Assembly: GCA_023653245.1 (NCBI GenBank)
Contig: JAMNXK010000096.1
Span: 1 to 7,317, forward strand
Reading direction: 5' to 3'
DNA length: 7,317 nt
From: Tagaea sp.
GTDB taxonomy: Bacteria > Pseudomonadota > Alphaproteobacteria > CACIAM-22H2
The position numbers and the translations under genes are program-made. Below the pieces are notes generated by a model that was not told where the DNA came from, searched no databases, and was given only the letters and a program-made list of their open reading frames with translations. Positions 1 to 5,220 of this stretch are shown here, piece by piece (position 1 is the first letter of the stretch; every line of letters starts with the position of its first letter).

Positions 1-3
1 CGC

Positions 4-2841
4 CTACTCCGCCGCTTCGGCGGCGCGTTTGCGCTTGGGCGCGTCCTCGCCGGCGGCGGCGAGCGTCTCGAGCAAAGCCGCGCGCACGCGTTCGAGCTTG
101 GCCTCGTCGACGATCTTATGGCCGAACACGTCCTTGACGTAGAAGACGTCCACCGCGCGCTCGCCATAGGTCATGATCTTGGCGGTGGAGATCGACAGGC
201 CCAGCGACGTCAAGGTCTGCGCGACGTCGTAGAGGAAGCCGATCCGGTCGCGCCCGTTCACTTCGATCAGCGTGTGATGCTTGGAGGCTTGCGTGTCGAC
301 GATCACGCGCGGCGGCACGGTGAACACCCGCGTGCGGCTGGGGATCGCCGGCCGCTTGGCGAGCATTTCCTTGACGCGCAGGCGCCCGCCCAGCGCGTGC
401 TCGATTTGGGTGGCGAGTTTGGCGAGTTTCTCGGGCCGGTCGAAGGCGGCGGGCTGGCCTTCGGGATCGGCGGGCGGCTCCTGGATCGAGAAACTGTCGA
501 GCGCCATGCCGTTGGACAGCGTGAAGATCTGCGCGCCGACGATGTTCGCCCCGGCCAGCGCCATGGCGCCCGCGATGCGCGCGAACAGGCCGGGATGGTC
601 GTGGGTGTAGATCGTGATCTCGGTGACGGTGCGCTTGCGGTCGATGCGCGTGTCGGTCGCCAGCGGCAGCGAGGCGCGCTCGGCTTCGCGCACGAAACGC
701 GCGTGGCGCGCTTGGCCGCTCGCGTCGAGCGACAGCCAATAGGCGGGATAACCCAGGCCCACGAACCAGGCGAGATCGGGCTCGGGCCAATCGACGAGCT
801 CGTCCTTCAGGCGCGACTGCGCGATCGCCACGCGCTTCATCGTGCCTTCTTCGGAATAGGCGCCGGCGAGCCATTCGGCCGTGCGGTCGTAAAGCTCGCG
901 CAGCAGCGTGGCCTTCCAATTGTTCCACACGCCCGGCCCGACCGCGCGGATATCGGCCACGGTCAGGCACAGCAACAGGCGCAGGCGCTCGGGGCTTTGC
1001 ACGAGCTCGGCGAAAGCGCGGATCGCCTGCGGATCTTGGATGTCGCGTTTGAACGCGGTCGCGGACATCGCCAGATGCTGGCGCACGAGCCAGGCGACGG
1101 TTTCGGTCTCCTCGGCGGCCAGGCCCAGGCGGGGGCCCAGGCGCAAGGCGATCTCGGCACCGATGACCGAATGGTCGCCGCCGCGGCCCTTGGCGATGTC
1201 GTGCAGCAGCAGCGCCAGATACAGCGCGCGGCGCGAGCTCACCTGCTTGATCACCTCGCTGGCGCGCGGATGGTCGGCGGCGAGCTCGCCCTTCTCGATG
1301 CGGTGCAGGATGCCGATGGCGAAGATCGTGTGCTCGTCCACCGTGTACACGTGGTACATGTCGTGCTGCATCTGTGCCACGACGCGGCCGAAATCGGGCA
1401 CGAAACGGCCGAACACGCCCGACTCGTTCATCCGGCGCAGCGCGACTTCGGCGTTCTCGTCGGTCAGGATCTCCATGAACAGCGCGTTGGCCTCGGCATG
1501 CGCGCGCAGCGCGCCGTCGACCCGGCGCAGCGATTGGCGGATCTGGCGCAGCGCGTAGGGATGCACGTCCAGCCCGTTGAGCTGCGCCACGCGGAAAATG
1601 CGCAGGAAATTGACCGGATCGGCGTCGAACGCGTCGGATTTGGCCAAGGTCAGGCGTCCGCTTTCGACGGCGAAGCGCCCATCGCCGAGTTTCTTGGGCG
1701 CGCGGCGGAACAGCTTGCCCACGTCGAAACGCGTCTTCTTGCCCTCCTCGATCTCCAGCGCCGAACAGAAGATGCGCGTGAGATCGCCGACCTCCTTGGC
1801 CACGAGGAAGTAGTGCTTCATGAAGCGCTCGACCCCGCGCGTGCCGCGATGGTCGGTGTAGCCCATGCGCTTGCCGATATCGGCTTGCACGTCGTAGGTC
1901 AGGCGGTCTTCGGGGCGGCCGGCCAGATAGTGCAGATGGCAGCGCACGCTCCACAGGAATTCCTGGCACTTGGCGAAGCGTGCGGCTTCCTCGGCGGTGA
2001 ACACGCCCTTCAGCACCAGATCGCGCACCGTATCGACGCGGTGCAGATATTTGCCGATCCAGAACAGAGTGTGCAGATCGCGCAAGCCGCCTTTGCCGTC
2101 CTTGACGTTGGGCTCGAGCACGTAGCGCGAATCGCCCAGACGCTGGTGGCGCGCGTCGCGCTCGGCCAGCTTGGCCTCGACGAACTCCGCACCCGTGCCT
2201 TTGACCAGCTCGGCGTGGAAGCGCTTCTTGACCTCGGCGAAAGGTTTGTCGTCGCCCCACAGATAGCGGCTCTCCAGCAGCGTGGTGCGGATGGTCATGT
2301 CCTCGCGCGCCAGGCGGATGCATTCCTCGATCGAGCGCGTCGCGTGGCCGACCTTGAGCCCCAGATCCCACAGCGCGTAGAGCGTCCACTCCACCATCTG
2401 CTCGATGCGCGGGCTGGATTTGTAGGGCCGCACGAACAGCAGATCGATGTCCGACTGCGGCGCCAATTCCGCGCGGCCATAGCCGCCCACGGCGGCGATC
2501 GACACGATCTCGCCTTGCGTCGGATTGGCGAGCGGATAGACATGGCGGTCGGCGAAGTCGTAGACCAGCCGCACGATCTGATCGATCAAGAAGGCGTTGG
2601 CGCGCACGGTCTGCGCGCCATTGGCCCCCTCGGGCGCGCCTTGCTTGATCTCGAAGCGGCGGCGGATCTCGGCGCGGCCGGCGGCGAGTGCGGCCTTCAG
2701 CCGGTCGAGCGCCGCGCGGCGCAAGCGCTCGGCCGGCCCGTCATGGGCTTGGGCCAAAGCGCGCAGATCCGCGTCGACCGCGCGGCGATCGACGATCGCG
2801 CGCTGGTTCGCCACATCGTCGCGGGGCGAGGATTCGTCCAT
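4..2841 (-). CDS. glnD: [Protein-PII] uridylyltransferase / uridylyl-removing enzyme GlnD
   Basis: GlnD is the glutamine sensor of nitrogen control: at low glutamine it uridylylates PII proteins (GlnB/GlnK), and at high glutamine it removes UMP. The 945-aa product shows the full family order. A nucleotidyltransferase domain carries GGYGRAELAPQSDIDLLF (about residues 119-136) with metal-binding Asp131 and Asp133. The linked GlnD-type region includes EPNVKDGKGGLRDLH (243-257). An HD domain carries DEHT around 502-505 and LLHDIAKG with His547-Asp548. Two C-terminal ACT domains follow: EITIYTHDHPGLFARIAG (about 741-758) and LIEVNGRDRIGFLYDVAQ (about 858-875). All expected catalytic motifs are intact and the length is normal for alphaproteobacteria. 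The reading frame stays open upstream, but the ATG at 2841 is chosen because family-like sequence begins after it and the divergent gene starts just beyond. No clear Shine-Dalgarno precedes it. The final 15 residues are a Lys/Arg/Ala/Glu-rich tail. The function is secure. Confidence 0.97.
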   Translation of the reverse strand: MDESSPRDDVANQRAIVDRRAVDADLRALAQAHDGPAERLRRAALDRLKAALAAGRAEIRRRFEIKQGAPEGANGAQTVRANAFLIDQIVRLVYDFADRHVYPLANPTQGEIVSIAAVGGYGRAELAPQSDIDLLFVRPYKSSPRIEQMVEWTLYALWDLGLKVGHATRSIEECIRLAREDMTIRTTLLESRYLWGDDKPFAEVKKRFHAELVKGTGAEFVEAKLAERDARHQRLGDSRYVLEPNVKDGKGGLRDLHTLFWIGKYLHRVDTVRDLVLKGVFTAEEAARFAKCQEFLWSVRCHLHYLAGRPEDRLTYDVQADIGKRMGYTDHRGTRGVERFMKHYFLVAKEVGDLTRIFCSALEIEEGKKTRFDVGKLFRRAPKKLGDGRFAVESGRLTLAKSDAFDADPVNFLRIFRVAQLNGLDVHPYALRQIRQSLRRVDGALRAHAEANALFMEILTDENAEVALRRMNESGVFGRFVPDFGRVVAQMQHDMYHVYTVDEHTIFAIGILHRIEKGELAADHPRASEVIKQVSSRRALYLALLLHDIAKGRGGDHSVIGAEIALRLGPRLGLAAEETETVAWLVRQHLAMSATAFKRDIQDPQAIRAFAELVQSPERLRLLLCLTVADIRAVGPGVWNNWKATLLRELYDRTAEWLAGAYSEEGTMKRVAIAQSRLKDELVDWPEPDLAWFVGLGYPAYWLSLDASGQARHARFVREAERASLPLATDTRIDRKRTVTEITIYTHDHPGLFARIAGAMALAGANIVGAQIFTLSNGMALDSFSIQEPPADPEGQPAAFDRPEKLAKLATQIEHALGGRLRVKEMLAKRPAIPSRTRVFTVPPRVIVDTQASKHHTLIEVNGRDRIGFLYDVAQTLTSLGLSISTAKIMTYGERAVDVFYVKDVFGHKIVDEAKLERVRAALLETLAAAGEDAPKRKRAAEAAE

Positions 2842-2847
2842 CGGCGC

Positions 2848-2855
2848 AGTATAGT
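2848..2855. promoter_or_regulatory. Overlapping divergent -10 elements between glnD and the lipoprotein gene
   Basis: In the roughly 40-bp divergent gap, the minus strand reads TATACT (2848-2853) and the plus strand reads TATAGT (2850-2855), each matching five of six bases of the TATAAT -10 consensus. The minus-strand box ends 6 nt before the glnD ATG, so a normal start point would fall on the A of the ATG and give a leaderless glnD mRNA. The plus-strand box would give a short leader of about 20 nt containing the GGAGG at 2874. Neither direction has a convincing -35 box, so this is tentative. Confidence 0.3.
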
Positions 2856-2873
2856 CGTCCCGTAAACCCCGAT

Positions 2874-2878
2874 GGAGG
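2874..2878 (+). promoter_or_regulatory. Ribosome binding site deciding a TTG start
   Basis: GGAGG lies exactly 5 nt before TTG at 2884. The alternative ATG at 2872 overlaps this Shine-Dalgarno and has no purine-rich site of its own upstream. This favours TTG 2884 as the initiation codon of the lipoprotein gene. Confidence 0.5.
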
Positions 2879-2883
2879 CGAAA

Positions 2884-3369
2884 TTGCGGCGCAAAGTGGG
2901 TGCATGGGGGGCGGGCGCGTGGGTTCTGGCTCTGGCTCTGGCGGCGTGCCAAGCGGCCCCGCCGGCGGCCCCGAGCCTGCGCGTGGGGCTGTTGCCCGAC
3001 GGGCGCACGCTGGAAATCCGCGCCGACGATCCTTTGGCCGTGACGGCGGCGGAGCTGCGTCTGCCGGGTGCGGCACCGATCCTTGCGCGCGCGATCCAGG
3101 TGACGGCGCCGCCGCCCGATTTGCCGCCCGAGCGCGGCGGCGTCGGCGTGGGCGCTTCGGGCGGCTCGTCGTCGGGCATGGATGTGGGCGTGCTGTTCCG
3201 CGTGCCGGTGTCGCGCGCCGAGCCCCGGCCGCGTTTGACGCGTTCGGTCGCGCGCATCGAACTTCCCGATCCCGAGCTCTATCGCGCGCGCGCGGCCGAG
3301 GCGATCGTGCGCATCGTGTTCGGGCCGGCGGGCGACGCGCAGCGCATTGTCGATTTCCCCGCACCCTGA
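2884..3369 (+). CDS. Predicted small lipoprotein of unknown function
   Basis: I do not recognise a family. From the TTG at 2884 the product is 161 aa. It begins with MRRK, a hydrophobic stretch (about residues 7-21) and a lipobox L19-A20-A21-Cys22, so it is predicted to be acylated on Cys22 and anchored in the envelope. The mature part has a Pro/Ala-rich linker, a short beta-rich segment ([18 protein letters not shown], about 32-49), a Gly/Ser low-complexity loop (about 85-98) and a C-terminal segment ending in [18 protein letters not shown]. An ATG at 2872 would add four residues (MEAK); the GGAGG at 2874-2878 argues for the TTG. The gene ends 16 nt before the FKBP gene on the same strand, so the two probably form one transcription unit acting in the envelope. 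It is divergent from glnD. The lipoprotein call is fairly good; the function is unknown. Confidence 0.72.
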   Translation: MRRKVGAWGAGAWVLALALAACQAAPPAAPSLRVGLLPDGRTLEIRADDPLAVTAAELRLPGAAPILARAIQVTAPPPDLPPERGGVGVGASGGSSSGMDVGVLFRVPVSRAEPRPRLTRSVARIELPDPELYRARAAEAIVRIVFGPAGDAQRIVDFPAP

Positions 3370-3385
3370 TAGAAGCGCGCCCATC

Positions 3386-3835
3386 ATGACCCAACCCACC
3401 CGCCGCGCCATTCTGGCGCTTGTCCCCGGAGCCCTGTTCCTCATGACCGATTCGGCCGACGCGCAAAGCCCCGATCTCGCCACCGCGCGGCGCACGCGCT
3501 CGGGCCTGGGCATTCTCGACACGCGCGAAGGCGCGGGCGATTCGCCGGTCACCGGTCAGACGGTGCGCGTGCACTACACGGGCTGGCTGCTCGAGGACGG
3601 CAAGCGCGGCCGGAAATTCGATTCCTCGCGCGATCGCGGCCAGCCGTTCGAGTTTCCGCTCGGCGCGGGCCGGGTGATTCGCGGCTGGGACGAGGGTGTG
3701 GCTTCGATGAAGCCGGGCGGCCTGCGCACGCTGATCATCCCGCCGGATCTCGGCTACGGCGCGCGCGGTGCGGGCAACGTGATCCCGCCCAACGCCACGC
3801 TGGTGTTCGACGTCGAGCTGCTCGGCGCGCGCTAG
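3386..3835 (+). CDS. FKBP-type peptidyl-prolyl cis-trans isomerase, exported
   Basis: This is a 149-aa protein with a single FKBP domain that catalyses cis-trans isomerisation of X-Pro bonds. An N-terminal signal (about residues 1-27; [16 protein letters not shown] then ADA|Q) points to periplasmic folding; the TRR start is faintly Tat-like. Family motifs appear in order: VRVHYTGWL (60-68), KFDSS (77-81), [17 protein letters not shown] (88-104), [10 protein letters not shown] (116-125) and [14 protein letters not shown] (133-146). These cover the active-site aromatic and Asp positions of the family, including Tyr64, Phe78, Asp79, Val97, Ile98 and Trp101. The domain is complete. The last 20 codons plus stop (3773-3835) are repeated almost exactly at 5016-5078, so the present 3' end was probably supplied by an integrated element that restores the coding sequence. 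The gene is likely co-transcribed with the upstream lipoprotein gene. The ATG at 3386 has only a weak Shine-Dalgarno. Confidence 0.95.
   Translation: MTQPTRRAILALVPGALFLMTDSADAQSPDLATARRTRSGLGILDTREGAGDSPVTGQTVRVHYTGWLLEDGKRGRKFDSSRDRGQPFEFPLGAGRVIRGWDEGVASMKPGGLRTLIIPPDLGYGARGAGNVIPPNATLVFDVELLGAR
3773..3835 (+). repeat. Direct repeat copy 1, putative attL (3' end of FKBP gene)
   Basis: Positions 3773-3831 are identical over 59 bp to 5016-5074. They are followed by one mismatch (C at 3832, G at 5075, both giving Arg) and the shared TAG stop. The bases on either side (3772 and 3836) differ from those flanking copy 2. The repeat starts exactly at codon 130 of the FKBP gene and covers its last 20 codons. 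It contains a perfect 10-bp palindrome, TCGACGTCGA, at 3807-3816, a possible recombinase site. Confidence 0.9.
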
Positions 3836-3850
3836 GCGAGAAACCTAGCG
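3830..3850. other. Hairpin joining the two convergent stop codons
   Basis: CGCTAGG (3830-3836) and CCTAGCG (3844-3850) form a perfect 7-bp inverted repeat around a 7-nt loop, CGAGAAA. The left arm contains the TAG stop of the FKBP gene, and the right arm contains the stop of the convergent 69-aa ORF. There is no T-tract on either strand, so it is not a canonical intrinsic terminator, although it could slow or end transcription in both directions. It spans the left junction of the proposed element and is absent after repeat copy 2. Confidence 0.45.
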
Positions 3851-4054
3851 GCGACGGCCGCGCGCGAGAAGGTCTTCGTAGAGCTCCTCCGCGTCGCGAC
3901 GGATCATTTCGCCCAATTTCGCCATCTCGGCGGCCGTCGTGTTGGGCTCGCCGGCGATCTTCGCCGCGAACTCCAGGGTCTCGTTGCGATGGACGACTTC
4001 GCCCATACTCGCGGAGCCCGTCGATGCCGGAGCGGCTGGAATTGTATCTGCCAT
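3845..4054 (-). CDS. Small hypothetical protein, second gene of the element cassette
   Basis: I do not recognise this 69-aa protein. The N-terminal 20 residues are Ala/Ser/Thr-rich and probably disordered. The rest (ETLEFAAKIAGEPN, then EMAKLGEMIRRDAEELYEDL) looks like two charged amphipathic helices ending in a basic tail, ARGRRR. No membrane segment or signal peptide is seen. The ATG at 4054 is chosen because GGGAG (minus strand, 4064-4068) lies 9 nt before it and the gene then begins 19 bp after the stop of the GAF-protein gene; the frame is open further upstream but would overlap that gene. Position and spacing indicate one operon with the GAF gene, and a possible partner, regulator or antitoxin-like role is only a guess. 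Its stop is 10 bp from the convergent FKBP stop. Confidence 0.65.
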   Translation of the reverse strand: MADTIPAAPASTGSASMGEVVHRNETLEFAAKIAGEPNTTAAEMAKLGEMIRRDAEELYEDLLARGRRR

Positions 4055-4073
4055 CTGGCGAACTCCCGATTCG

Positions 4074-4958
4074 TCAGTCCCGTTTATGCCTGAGGTGGAA
4101 AAAGGCGGCAAGCGTGTTGGCGGCGAACTCGATCGGCCGAATGGCGGGATTGCTGAAGCGGCCGGCTTTGTCGCTCGTCGCGACCAGCACGCCGAACGGC
4201 TCCGGGCCGCCATTCGCGCCGCCAATCGGCGCGGACAAGTACGACCGATAGAGCGTCTCGTCGTCGGGCTTGGTCATGCCGTGCGGCGCTTTGTATGCGT
4301 CGCGAACATCCGGATGCGTCGCGTCGGAGGAGAGGAGCGGCTCCCTTCGAGCCCAAGCCCTTCCGACATGTCCTTCGCCGACAGGCCACGTCCGTCCGAC
4401 CCGCTTGCTACCCGGATGGAGCTTGGGCGCAATTCGGTCGAAGTGTTTCAGGCTTGCCGATGCTTTGTCGTGCACATAGACGGTCAGACTCCAGAGTTCG
4501 TTGCGGTCGAACGCGAACAGCGACTCCGCGTTCTTGTCCATGGTGGCCAGGAACTCTTGGACAGCCTCTCTAAGCGCCGCGTCGTCGAGGCGCTGGAGTG
4601 TCATTTTCCGCTGGACAAGTGCGGCACAGGCGGAGGCCCACATGGCGAATGTCGCGCCGTAGCGCGCAGCGGCCTCGGTGTTGGCGAAGTCCCGCTCCAG
4701 TTCGGCGATCGCGCCGATCTGTTCGACGACAAGCGGCGCCTTGTACGTCACCCACGCGAACCAAATCGTCGCCCCGACCAGTACGACGATCAAGACCGTC
4801 GCCGAGCGCCAATCCATCTCGTTCACGAACGAGGCCGCGAAGCCCGAGCCGGCCGCCAAACCGGCCAAGATTACCGTCGAGTGTTGGTGAACGGCCTTCG
4901 CGTGTTGCCCCGCTTTGCGGGCGACGGCATACAGATCGCCGAAAGGATGGAACTTCAT
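4074..4958 (-). CDS. Membrane protein with two TM helices and a GAF-like sensor domain
   Basis: The 294-aa product has two hydrophobic segments, about residues 27-46 (STVILAGLAAGSGFAASF) and 51-72 (ATVLIVVLVGATIWFAWV). A helical region follows (about 75-150) that may form a coiled coil or linker. A C-terminal GAF-like domain spans about 155-290: WSLTVYV, then WPVGEGHVGRAWARREPLL, DATHPDV, YLSAPIGGANGGPEPFGVLV and a closing helix. GAF domains bind small ligands such as cyclic nucleotides, haem or tetrapyrroles, or act as protein-interaction modules. No kinase, cyclase, phosphodiesterase, DNA-binding or nuclease domain is attached, so the output must be through the membrane segment or a partner. 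It is the promoter-proximal gene of the two-gene cassette in the proposed element. The ATG at 4958 lacks a good Shine-Dalgarno and sits 6 nt from a -10 box, suggesting a leaderless mRNA. Function is unknown; a stress-sensing or phage-defence role is speculation from its mobile context. Confidence 0.82.
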   Translation of the reverse strand: MKFHPFGDLYAVARKAGQHAKAVHQHSTVILAGLAAGSGFAASFVNEMDWRSATVLIVVLVGATIWFAWVTYKAPLVVEQIGAIAELERDFANTEAAARYGATFAMWASACAALVQRKMTLQRLDDAALREAVQEFLATMDKNAESLFAFDRNELWSLTVYVHDKASASLKHFDRIAPKLHPGSKRVGRTWPVGEGHVGRAWARREPLLSSDATHPDVRDAYKAPHGMTKPDDETLYRSYLSAPIGGANGGPEPFGVLVATSDKAGRFSNPAIRPIEFAANTLAAFFHLRHKRD

Positions 4959-4964
4959 GATAAA

Positions 4965-4993
4965 ATATTACTCTCTAGTCAATCTTTCGTCAA
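4965..4993 (-). promoter_or_regulatory. Sigma70-type promoter of the element cassette, probably leaderless
   Basis: On the minus strand TTGACG (4988-4993) and TAATAT (4965-4970) are separated by exactly 17 nt, in the only clearly AT-rich stretch of the window. The -10 box ends 6 nt before the ATG at 4958, so the expected start point, about 7 nt downstream, is the A of the start codon. Lack of a Shine-Dalgarno at that ATG agrees with leaderless translation. The promoter lies within 50 bp of the right repeat, inside the element. Confidence 0.6.
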
Positions 4994-5015
4994 CAAAAAC
5001 CGCTTGTTTTGTCTC

Positions 5016-5078
5016 GGCAACGTGATCCCGCCCAACGCCACGCTGGTGTTCGACGTCGAGCTGCTCGGCGCGCGGTAG
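5016..5078 (+). repeat. Direct repeat copy 2, putative attR (orphan FKBP gene tail)
   Basis: This is a promoterless copy of the last 20 FKBP codons and stop, identical to copy 1 over 59 bp (5016-5074). The final Arg codon is CGG instead of CGC, followed by TAG. It is attached to no FKBP coding sequence. If the integration model is right, this copy and the DNA to its right are the original 3' end and downstream flank of the host gene. Confidence 0.88.
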
Positions 5079-5113
5079 AGCACAATGCGTTTTTACGGAA
5101 GCGTTCTTGGACC

Positions 5114-5187
5114 GGCCTCGCCCTTCGACAGGCTCAGGGTGAGGCCTACTCCTTAAACCTCATGGTGAGCCTGTCGAACCATGAGGT
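5114..5187. repeat. Paired REP-like hairpins with complementary loops
   Basis: Hairpin A has an 11-bp stem (5114-5124 with 5136-5146, one G-T pair) and the loop TCGACAGGCTC (5125-5135). Hairpin B has a perfect 10-bp stem (5157-5166 with 5178-5187) and the loop GAGCCTGTCGA (5167-5177). The two loops are exact reverse complements, and the hairpins are separated by 10 nt. The TTCGACAGGCTCA core is, from general knowledge, a widespread intergenic repeat in alphaproteobacteria. It lies between convergent genes, the usual REP location, where it could block read-through or protect 3' ends. The rest of the 142-bp gap (5079-5220) shows nothing further. Confidence 0.75.
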
Positions 5188-5220
5188 CGGCACGGCGTTT
5201 CCAACAGAACACATCATGCT

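Larger units (their letters stand above)
3832..5074. mobile_element. Putative 1243-bp mini integrative element in the 3' end of the FKBP gene
   Basis: The direct repeats at 3773-3831 and 5016-5074 are spaced 1243 bp apart and correspond to the 3' end of a conserved host gene. This is the usual footprint of site-specific integration by tyrosine recombinases: the target gene is rebuilt on one side and a tail copy is left on the other. Between the repeats are only two minus-strand genes and their promoter. No integrase, transposase or terminal inverted repeats are visible, so any mobility would need help in trans, or this is a remnant of a larger island. The exact crossover within the repeat is unknown; the given limits represent one repeat unit. 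Base composition inside is visibly less GC-rich than the flanks, most clearly at 4955-5015. The repeat is certain; the mobile-element interpretation is an inference. Confidence 0.65.

Noticed and set aside
118..2865. A 915-codon plus-strand open frame across glnD.
   Set aside because: It lies antisense to an unmistakable glnD and has low-complexity Arg/Ala/His/Gln/Asp-rich composition, typical of shadow frames in GC-rich DNA; no domain is recognisable.
2842..3552. Upstream extension of the glnD frame, giving a 1182-codon product.
   Set aside because: The extra N-terminal sequence is low-complexity Arg/Ala/His-rich and antisense to the lipoprotein and FKBP genes; the ATG at 2841 gives the normal GlnD length.
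3773..3835. Possibility that the FKBP repeat is a transposon target-site duplication.
   Set aside because: A 59-bp duplication is far longer than typical transposase target duplications, and there are no terminal inverted repeats or transposase; gene-end site-specific integration fits better.
4992..5012. A weak inverted repeat (ACAAAA/TTTTGT) just inside the right repeat, considered as a terminator or recombinase arm site.
   Set aside because: Only six A/T-rich pairs with an ambiguous register; in this AT-rich patch it is expected by chance.
3836..5015. CRISPR array, tRNA or rRNA within the insert.
   Set aside because: No regularly spaced short repeats and no tRNA-like cloverleaf or rRNA sequence could be seen; the interval is almost fully coding on the minus strand.
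3939..5078. A 379-codon plus-strand frame through the element that ends in frame with the duplicated FKBP tail.
   Set aside because: It is antisense to the two cassette genes, has no recognisable domain before the tail, and the in-frame joining to the orphan tail appears to be chance. It was considered as a possible fusion gene and dropped.
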